DNA of 41,895 bases from Phreatobacter oligotrophus (GTDB lineage: Bacteria > Pseudomonadota > Alphaproteobacteria > Rhizobiales > Phreatobacteraceae). Both the position numbers and the translations under genes were made by a program. The DNA lies in contig NZ_PZZL01000014.1 in the NCBI RefSeq assembly GCF_003046185.1, positions 1 to 41,895 on the forward strand, read 5' to 3'. Of the stretch, positions 25,421 to 34,914 are shown piece by piece. Below the pieces are notes generated by a model. It searched no databases and was not told the DNA's origin. It worked only from the letters and a program-made list of their open reading frames with translations. Every line of letters starts with the position of its first letter. The first letter of the stretch is position 1.

Positions 25421-27445
25421 TTACGCTTCACCAAAGCGAACAGCGTCGTCTGTCGCGAAGGTTTCTGAAAGCACGCAGTGCATAAACTGGAATTTTTCCC
25501 CGTTGCTACGAGGGAATTTTCCTCTTTTCCACTGCGTGTTTTCGATAAGATTTTTGAGAAGGACTGGGCGGTTAGCTATTTTCTCGAAGCTTTTGCTCGC
25601 CTCTGCGTCATTTTTGTACAGCATTTCAGAGCGCGTCTCTATTTGATTTTTAATCAAATCAAATTTGAGGCCGCTTACATAATCAGGTGAGCCAAAGAAT
25701 ATTTTCATTATATTGTCATCTGTTACAATGACGTTGTCAAATCTTAAACCAGTTCCAAGGCAATTATTGATTATAACAATCTCAGTTATTTCGAATTGGC
25801 TCAATGTTGACGGTTCAATGTCGAAAATGCGCGCAATTTTTTCCCAATTTTGCTTCAAGATAAGTGTCTTGCGGTGCACTTGATCTGACGCTTTTTGTAA
25901 TTTTCTCCTATAGTTGTACCGTTCCATGGGCTCTGTCGGCTGAATCAGGCATTTTATTTCTCCTATAATCAGCCGACGGTCAATTTTGCATAAAAAATCT
26001 ATTTGCTCTCCGCCGATTGTGACGGAATTTTCTACGCAGCGTGTGGAAGTTAGATATTTGTTACCGGCTATTAGCTCGCAGATCGTCTTTCGAAAGCTCG
26101 CCTCAAATTGTAATCCGCGTCGAACATCTGCTGCTTCGTCACTGAAACCAGCTTTAGCAAGCCACCCCTCTACGCGACGGATCACCGATCCTGAAGAGAT
26201 AGGAGCGAATGCGATGCAAAGTCGATCGTCTCCTACAGGGACAATTGGAAAGGCCCACACACCTCTCGAAAACAAATGACTTATATTGCTGTCCGCGGAC
26301 AGGAAATCAATGCAAGCAGCGATTACAGTGTCCTTCTCGGAGAGGCATTCGGAAATCGCCCGAATCAAATCTCTCTTGTCCGTATTCAGCGACCAGGACG
26401 CCGCGGCATCGTAACTTAGTTCCCACTTTGGATTTTTTCGCAGCAAAATTTCGCAGGCATCACGCAGAATACACCAAACATTCTGAAGTAGTCTACATGA
26501 TAAATTTGCATCAGCCGATTTAAGTGATTCGTCTAGAAAGGGAGCTAGGTATGAGTTACTTAGAATATTAATCTCGGCTTGGTGGAGTCTTTGACTTTTC
26601 GACGCGCCGGAAACGTCACCGATGCGAAATCGCCTATTTGATTTACTGTTTCCTCCTATGCCAGTTATTGTTTTCGGAACTGCTGGGGGAATCCGCTGGC
26701 CGGAGCGCAATCGTTCCCGAGTCTCAACAGAATCGAGAACGTTTGTTTGAGTTAGTATGCTCTCCTGCCTCCAGAGACCCGCCTCCCATATCACGGCTAG
26801 CTCGCTATTCCTGGGCGTAAGACAGATTTCCTTCTGATTGTCATCAATATACCACTCGTCCCAAAGGACCTGGTGCCAAAAATCTCGCAACGTCCTCTCA
26901 ATGGAAAGAACGAAAAAATCGGTCACTATCCCGCTGGTGTTCAAACGCAGTGCACAATGTGGCGTTTCATCTCTTCGGAATGCGCGCTCCAGGTAATTTG
27001 GAATCGAGTCAACAAGTGAGGTGATGAGACTATCGACATCAAGCTCGTTTCCATCGAAGCCAGTCTTGATTGGAATTTTGGACAAAGTGTTAAGGTGCGC
27101 GATGCCCTCGTGCTTCCGTAGTGCGTCGGATGCTTTCTGCTTAACGACGTTGAAATTACGGTTCGCCAGTGCTAAAGTTAAAATAATTGCTGAAGATCGA
27201 GATAAATTTGGAAATATCTTATCTTCAACGGCGCGCCTGAAACTTGATATCTCTTGGCCAAAAAAAAGCGCGGCGTCCAATAGGTCTTTGTCTCGCGGGG
27301 AAGGCTTCTCTAGGCGCAAAAACGCTTCGACCCACGAAACACCGTTGAACGTCCGGCTGGTCGGGTGTGGAAGCTCTCGCTTCTGGGTCAACTGATCAAA
27401 TAGCGACGACGTAGCAAAGCTCCAAACGTGCTTTAAGCGAGCCAT
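25421..27445 (-). CDS. Putative PD-(D/E)XK-like nuclease, AT-rich horizontally acquired gene
   Basis: The 674-aa protein is unrecognised. Its base composition breaks sharply with its neighbours (bases 25681-25740 contain only 19 G or C of 60) and it uses codons such as TTA, ATA and AGA, indicating recent transfer. The N-terminal two thirds look helical and match nothing I know. From about residue 440 the sequence has the order expected of a restriction-endonuclease-like core: Glu448 in QFEASFRKTICELI, Asp483 in GGEQIDFLCKIDRR, and Glu496-x-Lys498 in LIIGEIKCL, then a basic helix RYNYRRKLQKASDQVHRK. A C-terminal region of about 120 residues follows. No partner gene, transposase or toxin lies beside it. 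A stand-alone defence nuclease is possible but unproven. Confidence 0.75.
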   Translation of the reverse strand: MARLKHVWSFATSSLFDQLTQKRELPHPTSRTFNGVSWVEAFLRLEKPSPRDKDLLDAALFFGQEISSFRRAVEDKIFPNLSRSSAIILTLALANRNFNVVKQKASDALRKHEGIAHLNTLSKIPIKTGFDGNELDVDSLITSLVDSIPNYLERAFRRDETPHCALRLNTSGIVTDFFVLSIERTLRDFWHQVLWDEWYIDDNQKEICLTPRNSELAVIWEAGLWRQESILTQTNVLDSVETRERLRSGQRIPPAVPKTITGIGGNSKSNRRFRIGDVSGASKSQRLHQAEINILSNSYLAPFLDESLKSADANLSCRLLQNVWCILRDACEILLRKNPKWELSYDAAASWSLNTDKRDLIRAISECLSEKDTVIAACIDFLSADSNISHLFSRGVWAFPIVPVGDDRLCIAFAPISSGSVIRRVEGWLAKAGFSDEAADVRRGLQFEASFRKTICELIAGNKYLTSTRCVENSVTIGGEQIDFLCKIDRRLIIGEIKCLIQPTEPMERYNYRRKLQKASDQVHRKTLILKQNWEKIARIFDIEPSTLSQFEITEIVIINNCLGTGLRFDNVIVTDDNIMKIFFGSPDYVSGLKFDLIKNQIETRSEMLYKNDAEASKSFEKIANRPVLLKNLIENTQWKRGKFPRSNGEKFQFMHCVLSETFATDDAVRFGEA

Positions 27446-27504
27446 TATCAGTTGGAACGTTCAGCGCGTTCGTCGACTTCGTCAAGGCTCAAACGGAGCT
27501 TCGT

Positions 27505-28515
27505 ATGCCCCTCTCCCGCCGCGTCGTCCTCGCCGCCCGTCCCGACGGCATTCCGCAGGCTGAGCATTTCCGCGTCGAGGCCCATGAGCCGCTGGCGCCG
27601 AAACCCGGCGAGGTCGTCGTGCGCAACCAGTTCCTGTCGGTCGAGCCGGCCATGCGCGGCTGGGTCTCGGCGGTGGCGAACTATGCCGAGCCGGTTGGCA
27701 TCGGCGAGGTGATGCGCTCCTTCGCTTCCGGCGAGGTGATCGCCTCGGAGCATCCGGGCTACCGGCCCGGCGACAAGGTGACGGGCATGTTCGGCTGGCA
27801 GGAGGTGGCGGTGGTGCCGGCCTCGGCGGTCAGCCGCAAGGTCACCGAGACCGACCTGCCGCTCTCCACCTCGCTCGGCGTGCTCGGCCTCAACGGCGTC
27901 ACGGCCTATTTCGGCCTCCTCGATGTCGGCTGCCCCAAGCCCGGCGACACGGTGCTGGTCTCGACCGCCGCCGGTTCGGTCGGCTCGGCGGTGGGGCAGA
28001 TCGCCAGGCTCATGGGCTGCCGCACGGTCGGCATTGCCGGCGGCGCGGCGAAGGTGCGGCAATGCCTCGACGATTTCGGCTATGACGCCGCCATCGACTA
28101 CAAGGCGACGAACGACCTCGCGGCGGCGGTGGCCGAGGCCTGCCCGCGCGGCGTCGACGTCTATTTCGACAACACCTCCGGCGCCGTCTCCGACGCGGTG
28201 CTCAGGACCCTCGCCATGGGCGCGCGGGTGGTGATCTGTGGCACGGCCTCCGTCGCCTCCTGGGACCCCTGGCCGGCGGGACCGCGCCCCGAGCGGCACC
28301 TCCTCGTCAAGCGCGCGCGGATGCAGGGCGTGCTCGCCTTCGACTATGCCCACCGCTTCCCCGAGGCGCTGGCCCGCCTTGCCGGGTGGGTGCGCAGCGG
28401 CGAGCTGCGCTATGCCGAGGACATCCTGGAAGGCATCGCGGCGGCGCCCGATGCCATCGCCTCGCTCTATCGTGGCGAGAACCGCGGCAAGCGGCTCATC
28501 CGGCTGCATGGCTGA
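27505..28515 (+). CDS. NADP-dependent medium-chain oxidoreductase (zinc-free)
   Basis: A 336-aa member of the MDR superfamily, leukotriene B4 12-hydroxydehydrogenase/CurA-like subgroup, which reduces α,β-unsaturated ketones or aldehydes with NADPH. It lacks the cysteine and histidine zinc ligands of alcohol dehydrogenases. The N-terminal catalytic domain has PGEVVVRNQFLSVEPAMRGW; the Rossmann domain has VLVSTAAGSVGSAVGQIARL and VDVYFDNTSGAVSDAVL. C-terminal GVLAFDYAHRFPEA and GELRYAEDILEGI are standard. It starts 59 nt from the divergent AT-rich gene and is followed 3 nt after its stop by the mannosyltransferase gene. Confidence 0.92.
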   Translation: MPLSRRVVLAARPDGIPQAEHFRVEAHEPLAPKPGEVVVRNQFLSVEPAMRGWVSAVANYAEPVGIGEVMRSFASGEVIASEHPGYRPGDKVTGMFGWQEVAVVPASAVSRKVTETDLPLSTSLGVLGLNGVTAYFGLLDVGCPKPGDTVLVSTAAGSVGSAVGQIARLMGCRTVGIAGGAAKVRQCLDDFGYDAAIDYKATNDLAAAVAEACPRGVDVYFDNTSGAVSDAVLRTLAMGARVVICGTASVASWDPWPAGPRPERHLLVKRARMQGVLAFDYAHRFPEALARLAGWVRSGELRYAEDILEGIAAAPDAIASLYRGENRGKRLIRLHG

Positions 28516-28518
28516 TCG

Positions 28519-29712
28519 ATGACGCCGGTTTCCGACAGCCCGGCCGCATCCGGCCTCGGCGCGCCCTCGCTGCCGGACCGCATTGCCGCGCTGGCCCTCG
28601 CCCATCCGGTCGCCACCGCCATCCTGATCTTCGCGGCATCGCGGGTGGTGGTCTGGCTCGGCGTGATCTTCGCCGACATCGTCATCGCCCCGCGCACCGG
28701 GCCGGGCCTGTGGAGCGTCGGGGAGTACTGGTTCCACCGGCTGCTGCGCTGGGACGCCGGCTGGTACATGAGCATCGTGCGCGAGGGCTACCGCGTCGGT
28801 GCGACGCCCCAGGCCGAGGCCTCCATCGTCTTCTTCCCGCTCCTGCCCATGCTCGCGCGGGGCCTGTCGGTCGTCACCGGCCTGCGCGGTTTCGACGCCC
28901 TGCTGGTGGTGGGGAACCTGGCATCCCTCGCGGCCGTCGGCCTGCTGGCGGCGCTGGTGCGGCCGGTTTTCGGGCCGAAGGTCGCGATCCTCTCGGCGGC
29001 GATCCTCGCCTTCACGCCCACCTCGGTGTTCCTGTCCTCCGCCTATACGGAGCAGGTCACGCTGGTCCTCGTGCTGCTGATGTTCCTTGCCATGGCGCGC
29101 GGCTGGTTCTGGGCGGCCGCCCTGGCGGCGGGCCTCGCCACCGCGGCCCGGCTCACCTCGGTCGCCGCAACGGCGGCCCTGGTCGCGCAGGTCGTGCTCG
29201 CCGGTGCGGGGCCTGTCCCGCGACGCCTCGTCCTCGGCGCGGCGCTCGGCCTCGTCGGCATCGGCGGGCTCCTGGCGTTCATGGCCTGGCAGGCCTGGGT
29301 GTTCGGCGATCCGCTGGCCTTCCTGCGGGGCCAGGAGGCCTGGTCCGGCGCCCTCGGCGCTGGCCAGCGGCTGTGGCGGGTGGTGACGCTGCGGCCGATC
29401 CTGTCCACCAACGGGGGCGTGCCGTGGTTCCTGGTCTTCACGGCGCTGGTGGTCATCGGTGCCTGGCGGCTGCCCTGGACCTGGACGCTCTATGGCGCCC
29501 TCGCGCTGGCCATTCCCTATCTCACCGTTGCCACCGGGTTGCCGGGGCTCGGCTCGATGCCGCGCTACGTCCTCATCGTCTTTCCGGCCATGGTGACCGC
29601 GGCGCTGCTGCTGGAGCACCGCCCGCGGCTGACCCTCGCCGTGCTCGCGGCGGGGGCCATCGGGCTCTTCGTCATCACCGCCCGGTTCAGTGGCTGGCAC
29701 TGGGCGGGGTGA
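28519..29712 (+). CDS. PIG-V-type mannosyltransferase, polytopic membrane protein
   Basis: A 397-aa integral membrane protein with about ten hydrophobic helices. After the first helix comes RWDAGWYMSIVREGY (Arg77-Tyr91), the signature of the GPI mannosyltransferase 2 (PIG-V, PF04188) family, with the Asp expected in the active site; SIVFFPLLPMLARG and SSAYTEQVTLVL follow. Bacterial homologues probably transfer a sugar from a polyprenyl-phosphate donor on the periplasmic side; the acceptor here is unknown. It starts 3 nt after the oxidoreductase stop, and ends 4 nt from the end of the convergent VOC gene. Confidence 0.87.
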   Translation: MTPVSDSPAASGLGAPSLPDRIAALALAHPVATAILIFAASRVVVWLGVIFADIVIAPRTGPGLWSVGEYWFHRLLRWDAGWYMSIVREGYRVGATPQAEASIVFFPLLPMLARGLSVVTGLRGFDALLVVGNLASLAAVGLLAALVRPVFGPKVAILSAAILAFTPTSVFLSSAYTEQVTLVLVLLMFLAMARGWFWAAALAAGLATAARLTSVAATAALVAQVVLAGAGPVPRRLVLGAALGLVGIGGLLAFMAWQAWVFGDPLAFLRGQEAWSGALGAGQRLWRVVTLRPILSTNGGVPWFLVFTALVVIGAWRLPWTWTLYGALALAIPYLTVATGLPGLGSMPRYVLIVFPAMVTAALLLEHRPRLTLAVLAAGAIGLFVITARFSGWHWAG

Positions 29713-29716
29713 GGCG

Positions 29717-30250
29717 TCAGGCGGCGGGGGCCTCGGCCAGCAGCGCGTTGAGGTCGAGGCGCTTCGTCACCATGGCGAGCGTGCCGTCGGCATTGCGCGG
29801 CCATTCCGCCTCGGGCCGGTCGCGGTAGAGCTCGACGCCGTTGCCATCGGGATCGGAGAGATAGAGCGCCTCGCTCACCCCGTGGTCGCTGGCGCCATCC
29901 AGGCGGATGCCGGCCTCGACGAGGCGGCGCAGGGCATCGGCGAGCGCTGCACGGTCGGGATAGAGGATCGCCGTGTGATAGAGGCCGGTCGTGCCCGGCG
30001 CGGGCGGGCGGCCGCCCCGGCTCTCCCAGGTGTTGAGGCCGATATGGTGGTGATAGCCGCCGGCCGACAGGAACACCGCCTGGTCGCCGTAGCGCTGGGT
30101 GACCTCGAAGCCGAGGACGTCGCGGTAGAAGGCGAGCGAACGGTCGAGATCGGCCACCTTCAGGTGGACATGGCCGATGCGGGTGCCGGCGGCGACGGGG
30201 CGCGGCGGGCTCTCCGTGGGGACGAGAGGGGCGGCAGTGGCGGTGGTCAT
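29717..30250 (-). CDS. VOC-family dioxygenase-like protein (catechol 2,3-dioxygenase-like)
   Basis: A 177-aa protein with two VOC modules. Metal-binding candidates are His in IGHVHLKVADLDRSLAFY, His in GLYHTAILYPDR and Glu in DPDGNGVELYRDRPE, the 2-His-1-Glu pattern of extradiol dioxygenases. FLSAGGYHHHIGLNTWESRG is typical of the CatE-like group. It is about half the length of classical two-domain extradiol enzymes. GAGGAG ends 7 nt before the ATG at 30250 but only 1 nt before an ATG at 30256, so the inner start is preferred. Confidence 0.88.
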   Translation of the reverse strand: MTTATAAPLVPTESPPRPVAAGTRIGHVHLKVADLDRSLAFYRDVLGFEVTQRYGDQAVFLSAGGYHHHIGLNTWESRGGRPPAPGTTGLYHTAILYPDRAALADALRRLVEAGIRLDGASDHGVSEALYLSDPDGNGVELYRDRPEAEWPRNADGTLAMVTKRLDLNALLAEAPAA

Positions 30251-30371
30251 GGTCATGCTCCTCGGATCGTTTGCGGCTGCGCGCCGCGTCGTCCCAAAAC
30301 ATGCGCCTGCCGCCCGGCTGATGCGAGAGCGGCAAGTGGATTCTTGCAGTCATGCAAAATCAGCGTGCGGA

Positions 30372-31649
30372 TCAGCCGATGCGGGTTGCGAGGATCTTGT
30401 CGATGCGGCGGCCGTCCAGGTCGATCACCTCGAAGCGCCAGCCGCCCTTGTCGAAGGCCTCGCCCACCTGCGGCAGGCGCTGCATCTCATGCAGCACGAA
30501 GCCGGCCACGGTGTGGAAATCCGCATCGCGGTCCATGGCGACGCCGAACTGGGCGGCGAATTCGTCCGCCGCCATCCAGCCAGCCACCAGCAGCGAGCCG
30601 TCGGCGCGGGCGACCACCGCGGGCTCCTCGTCCGCCTCGTCGGGCAGGGCGCCGACAATGGCCTCGAGCACGTCGTTGGCGGTGATCAAGCCCTCGAAAT
30701 GGCCGTACTCGTCGAAGACCAGCACCATGTGGGCGTTGGAGGCGCGCAGCGCCCTGAGCACGTCGAGGGCCGGCGTGCGGTCCAGCACCACCGGCACGTC
30801 CTGGATGAGGCTGGCCATGTCCGGGCGGCCCCGGGCGCCGAAGGCCTCCAGCAGGTCCTTGGCGAGGATGATGCCGACGATGGAATCGGAATCGCCGTCC
30901 TGCACGGGCAGGCGCGAACGGCGCGTCGCCACGGCGCGCTGGCGGATGGTGTCCAGCGGCTCGGCAAGATTGATGACCTCCACCTCGCGACGGGGCGTCA
31001 TCAGCGCGTTGGCGGTGCGGTCGGCAAGGCGCATGACGCCGGCGATCATCTCGCCCTCGTCGCGCTCGATCACGCCGGCGGTCTCCGCCTCGGCGATGAT
31101 GGTCTTCACCTCCTCCTCGGTGACCTTCTCGCCGCTCTCGCCACGCTGGCCGAGGAGCGTCAGGACCAGGCGGCCGGAATTGTCGAGGAGCCAGACGAGT
31201 GGAGCGGCGACGCGCGACAGCAGCGACATGGCCGGGGCCACCATCACAGCGATGCGCTCGGGGTCGCGCAGGGCGACCTGCTTGGGAACCAGTTCGCCGA
31301 TGATCAGCGACAGATAGGTGATGAGGATGACCACCGCGCCGACGCCGAGCCATTCCGCGATGTTCTGCGAGAGGCCGAGCTCCTGCAGGCCGTCGCTCGC
31401 GCGCACGCCGAGGGTCGCGCCCGAGAAGGCGCCAGAGAGCACGCCGACGAGGGTGATGCCGATCTGGACGGTGGAGAGGAAGCGGCCGGGATGCTCGGCC
31501 AGCCGGAGGGCGGTGCCGGCACCGCGGCTACCCTGTTCGCTCAGCACCTTGAGACGCGCGGGGCGGGAGGAGACCACCGCCAGTTCGGACATGGCCAGGA
31601 CGCCGTTGACGACGGTCAAGACCAGGATAATCGCTATCTCGAGGTACAA
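30372..31649 (-). CDS. CNNM/CorC-type transporter (hemolysin family protein)
   Basis: The 425-aa membrane protein has an N-terminal DUF21/CNNM domain of hydrophobic helices (about residues 1-190, starting YLEIAIILVLTVVNGVLAMS). Two CBS domains (about 205-335; TPRREVEVINL, IVGIILAKDLLEAFG, VFDEYGHFEGLITANDVLEA) and a C-terminal CorC/HlyC domain (about 345-425) follow. Homologues transport Mg2+/Co2+ or sense metal; the older name hemolysin is misleading. The start appears to be TTG at 31649: upstream in-frame residues have no family similarity, and GAGAG precedes it. Divergent from dapD across 192 nt. Confidence 0.88.
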   Translation of the reverse strand: MYLEIAIILVLTVVNGVLAMSELAVVSSRPARLKVLSEQGSRGAGTALRLAEHPGRFLSTVQIGITLVGVLSGAFSGATLGVRASDGLQELGLSQNIAEWLGVGAVVILITYLSLIIGELVPKQVALRDPERIAVMVAPAMSLLSRVAAPLVWLLDNSGRLVLTLLGQRGESGEKVTEEEVKTIIAEAETAGVIERDEGEMIAGVMRLADRTANALMTPRREVEVINLAEPLDTIRQRAVATRRSRLPVQDGDSDSIVGIILAKDLLEAFGARGRPDMASLIQDVPVVLDRTPALDVLRALRASNAHMVLVFDEYGHFEGLITANDVLEAIVGALPDEADEEPAVVARADGSLLVAGWMAADEFAAQFGVAMDRDADFHTVAGFVLHEMQRLPQVGEAFDKGGWRFEVIDLDGRRIDKILATRIG

Positions 31650-31841
31650 CGATCTCTCGCATGATGCGGTTGCCGCACTCGATATCGGCCCGCTTCCGGC
31701 GCTCCTCATACAGGATGGAGGGCGCATCGCGCCATGGCCTGCCGTCGCAGCCGGCATGTGCGCGTCACCGCCTCGCTTGACAGGACCCCAAGGCACGGGG
31801 ACAAGGCGCGACCGATCCTGGCCTCCCGCGGAACCCGCACC

Positions 31842-32684
31842 ATGTCCCACGCCCAGCTCCAGTCCGTCATCGAGACCGCCTTCGAGAACCGCGCCGAGGT
31901 GACGGCGGCGACCAAGGGCGAGATCCGCGAGGCCGTCGACACCGCCCTCGACCTGCTCGATGCCGGCACGCTGCGCGTTGCCTCGAAGGAGACCGGCGAG
32001 TGGGTCGTGCACCAGTGGCTGAAGAAGGCGGTGCTGCTGTCCTTCCGCCTCAACGACATGACCACCATTGCCGGCGGCCCGGGCGGCTCATCCTGGTGGG
32101 ACAAGGTGCCCTCGAAGTTCGACGGCTGGGGCGCCCCCGAATTCTCCCGCGCCGGCTTCCGCGCCGTGCCGAACTGCGTCGTGCGCCGCTCGGCCTTCAT
32201 CGCCAGGAATGTCGTGCTGATGCCCTCCTTCGTGAATCTCGGCGCCTATGTCGACGAGGGCACGATGGTCGACACCTGGGCGACGGTCGGGTCCTGCGCC
32301 CAGATCGGCAAGAACGTGCACCTCTCCGGCGGCGTCGGCATCGGCGGCGTGCTGGAGCCGCTGCAGGCGAACCCGACGATCATCGAGGACAACTGCTTCA
32401 TCGGCGCGCGCTCCGAGGTGGTCGAGGGCGTCGTCGTCGGCCAGGGCTCGGTGATCTCGATGGGCGTCTATCTCTCGGCCTCGACCAAGATCGTCGACCG
32501 CCAGACCGGCGAGATCCATGTCGGGCGCGTGCCCCCCTATTCGGTCGTCGTCTCCGGCAACCTGCCGGGCAAGGCGCTGCCGGGCGAGAACTGGGGCCCG
32601 TCGACCTATTGCGCCGTCATCGTCAAGACGGTGGACGAGAAGACCCGCTCCAAGACCGGCATCAACGAACTGCTGCGCGACTGA
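31842..32684 (+). CDS. dapD: Tetrahydrodipicolinate N-succinyltransferase
   Basis: The 280-aa enzyme transfers succinate from succinyl-CoA to tetrahydrodipicolinate in the succinylase branch of lysine and meso-diaminopimelate synthesis. It is a left-handed β-helix trimer; hexapeptide repeats run from about residue 105 to 235 (for example [52 protein letters not shown]). The ATG at 31842 gives the family N-terminus. First gene of an apparent operon ending with dapE. Confidence 0.97.
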   Translation: MSHAQLQSVIETAFENRAEVTAATKGEIREAVDTALDLLDAGTLRVASKETGEWVVHQWLKKAVLLSFRLNDMTTIAGGPGGSSWWDKVPSKFDGWGAPEFSRAGFRAVPNCVVRRSAFIARNVVLMPSFVNLGAYVDEGTMVDTWATVGSCAQIGKNVHLSGGVGIGGVLEPLQANPTIIEDNCFIGARSEVVEGVVVGQGSVISMGVYLSASTKIVDRQTGEIHVGRVPPYSVVVSGNLPGKALPGENWGPSTYCAVIVKTVDEKTRSKTGINELLRD

Positions 32685-32697
32685 GGCGGCAGGTCCC

Positions 32698-33165
32698 GTG
32701 GCCCGCTTCGACTGGACGAGCCGGAAGGTCTGGGCGGTCCCCGCCGTCTGGTCCTATCTCCTGCTCTCCTTCGAGGGGCGCATTCCGCGGCTGCCGTTCT
32801 GGATCGCCGCCGCGGCTCTCAACATCGTGGCCTATCTGGCCGATCGCGTGGCCCTGAGCCTCGGCGGCAATCCCGCCGCGGCGGTGGTGGGGCTCGCCTT
32901 CCTCTATCCCTCGCTGGCGCTCGCCATCAAACGGGCCCACGATCGCGGCCATTCCGACCTCTACCTGCTCTTCCTGTTCCTCCCCGCCTTCCTCGTGACG
33001 GTGCTGCAGGTGCTCGGCTATCTCGATTCCTCGGGCCCTGTCGGACCCGTGCTGTCGATCCTCGGGCTGTGGGTGCTCATCGCCCTGATCGTCCTCGTCA
33101 TCGACCTTGGCCTCCTGCGCGGGCAGGAGGGCCCCAACGCCCATGGGCCCGACCCGCTCGCCTGA
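32698..33165 (+). CDS. DUF805 membrane protein, first copy
   Basis: A 155-aa protein with a soluble start and four hydrophobic helices. SFEGRIPRLPFWIAAAAL and IKRAHDRGHSDLYLLFLFLP are the two hallmark stretches of DUF805 (Gly-Arg followed by Arg-x-x-[FY]W, and KR-x-HDRG). It ends GQEGPNAHGPDPLA, a tail shared with the next gene. Start is GTG at 32698, 13 nt after the dapD stop, with an AGG-containing ribosome-binding site. Function unknown. Confidence 0.83.
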   Translation: MARFDWTSRKVWAVPAVWSYLLLSFEGRIPRLPFWIAAAALNIVAYLADRVALSLGGNPAAAVVGLAFLYPSLALAIKRAHDRGHSDLYLLFLFLPAFLVTVLQVLGYLDSSGPVGPVLSILGLWVLIALIVLVIDLGLLRGQEGPNAHGPDPLA

Positions 33166-33288
33166 CCTGTGCGACGAGGCCCCGGTGGGCGACATGGGGC
33201 GGAAACCTTCGGCGTTGACCTTGCGGGCGCCACCGGCCACCCTTGGCACGGGTGGCGTTTCCGGCAGTGTCAGACCCGAGGCAGACCC

Positions 33289-33744
33289 ATGGACTTTCAA
33301 TATCTTTTCCTGAACGGCGATGGCCGCATTCCCCGCCGTGACTTCTGGATCGGCATCGCCATCCTGATCGTCGCCAATATCGTGCTCAGCGTGGTTCTGG
33401 GCGCGATCGGCTCGATGATCGGCGGCATGTGGGGCGCGATCATCCTCATCGGTCTCGCCGGCCTCGCCATGGCCCTGCCGGGCTATTTCCTCATGGTGAA
33501 GCGCTCGAACGACCGCGACTACCCGCAGACCTATGTCCAGGCCCTGACGGCGCTCAACATCGCCTTCCAGCTCCAGGCCATCGTGCTGCCGATGACCATG
33601 GGCGGGCAGAGCCTGCTCGCCAATCTCTTCTCCATCGCCATCGCGTTGGCGGGCCTCTGGGCGCTGGTCGATCTCGGCTTCTTCCAGGGCACCCGCGGCC
33701 CGAACCGCTATGGCCCCGATCCCCTGGAAGTTCCTCAGACATGA
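33289..33744 (+). CDS. DUF805 membrane protein, second copy
   Basis: A 151-aa DUF805 protein: [20 protein letters not shown] at the N-terminus, [20 protein letters not shown] in the middle, four helices, and the end [18 protein letters not shown]. It is a diverged relative of the preceding gene. The HDRG motif reads SNDRD here. Its TGA overlaps the ATG of dapE as ATGA, so it is coupled to lysine synthesis translationally. No function is assigned to the family. Confidence 0.85.
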   Translation: MDFQYLFLNGDGRIPRRDFWIGIAILIVANIVLSVVLGAIGSMIGGMWGAIILIGLAGLAMALPGYFLMVKRSNDRDYPQTYVQALTALNIAFQLQAIVLPMTMGGQSLLANLFSIAIALAGLWALVDLGFFQGTRGPNRYGPDPLEVPQT

Positions 33745-34901
33745 CATCCGATCCGGTCGCGCTGGCGCGCGCCCTCATCCAGTGCCCCTCCGTCACACCG
33801 GCGGAGGGCGGTGCCCTCGCCTTCCTCGAAAGCGTCCTGAAGCCTGCCGGCTTCACGGTCGAGCGCGTCACCTTCTCCGAGCCGGGCACGCCGGACGTGG
33901 ACAACCTCTATGCCCGCATCGGCACCGAGGGCCCGCACCTGACCTTTGCCGGCCATACCGACGTGGTGCCACCCGGCGATGCCGGCCAGTGGCGCCACGG
34001 GCCCTTTGCCGGCGAGATCGTCGACGGCCAGCTCTATGGCCGTGGCGCAGTGGACATGAAGGGCGGCATCGCCTGCTTCCTCGCAGCGGCGCTGGACCAT
34101 GTGGCCGCCGAGGGCGGCAAGCCGAAGGGCTCGATCAGCTTCCTCATCACCGGCGACGAGGAAGGCCCCTCGGTCAACGGCACGGAGAAGCTCATCGCCT
34201 GGGCGCATCAGCGCGGCGAGCGCTTCGACCATTGCATCGTCGGCGAGCCGAGCAATCCCGAGGCCCTCGGCGACATGATCAAGATCGGCCGGCGCGGCTC
34301 GCTCTCGGCCATCGTCACGGTCGGGGGCCGACAGGGGCATGTCGCCTATCCGCAGCGGGCGGCCAACCCGATCCCCGTCCTTCTGGCGATCCTCAACCGG
34401 CTGACCGCCGAGCCGCTCGATGCGGGCAACGCCCATTTCCAGCCCTCGAACCTGGAGATCACCTCCATCGATGTCGGCAATGGCGCGACCAATGTCATCC
34501 CGCAGGCGGCGACCGCCCGGTTCAACATCCGCTTCAACGACGAGCATACGCTCGACAGCCTGAAGGCGCGGATCGAGGCCGTCGTGGCCGAGGCGGCGCG
34601 GCCGGGCATCACGCCGTCGGTCAGCTACGCGCGAGGCAATTCGCAGAGCTTCATCACCAAGCCCGGCCCCTTCGTCGAGATGGTCGCCGAGACCATTGCC
34701 GAGGTCACCGGACGAAGCCCGGAACTGTCGACCACCGGCGGCACGTCGGACGCGCGGTTCATCAAGGACTATTGCCCGGTGATCGAGTTCGGCCTTGTCG
34801 GCCAGACCATGCACGCGGTGGACGAGCGGGTGGGGGTCGAGGATCTGGTGGCGCTGACGGCGATCTACCGGCGGATCATTGATCGGTATTTCGGGGGTTA
34901 G
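33741..34901 (+). CDS. dapE: Succinyl-diaminopimelate desuccinylase
   Basis: The 386-aa dizinc M20-family amidohydrolase releases succinate from N-succinyl-LL-diaminopimelate. Metal and catalytic residues are visible in [12 protein letters not shown] (His, Asp), [11 protein letters not shown] (bridging Asp), [13 protein letters not shown] (catalytic and metal Glu), and [12 protein letters not shown]; a final metal His is in [13 protein letters not shown]. The lid/dimerisation domain spans about residues 180-295. Last gene of the dapD-DUF805-DUF805-dapE run; a palindromic repeat follows. Confidence 0.97.
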   Translation: MTSDPVALARALIQCPSVTPAEGGALAFLESVLKPAGFTVERVTFSEPGTPDVDNLYARIGTEGPHLTFAGHTDVVPPGDAGQWRHGPFAGEIVDGQLYGRGAVDMKGGIACFLAAALDHVAAEGGKPKGSISFLITGDEEGPSVNGTEKLIAWAHQRGERFDHCIVGEPSNPEALGDMIKIGRRGSLSAIVTVGGRQGHVAYPQRAANPIPVLLAILNRLTAEPLDAGNAHFQPSNLEITSIDVGNGATNVIPQAATARFNIRFNDEHTLDSLKARIEAVVAEAARPGITPSVSYARGNSQSFITKPGPFVEMVAETIAEVTGRSPELSTTGGTSDARFIKDYCPVIEFGLVGQTMHAVDERVGVEDLVALTAIYRRIIDRYFGG

Positions 34902-34914
34902 GGACCCTGGAATG

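Noticed and set aside
27448-29700. 750-codon frame antisense to the oxidoreductase and mannosyltransferase genes
   Set aside because: It spans two well-supported genes, its product is Arg/Gly/Asp/Glu-rich without folds, and it exists because third positions are nearly all G or C.
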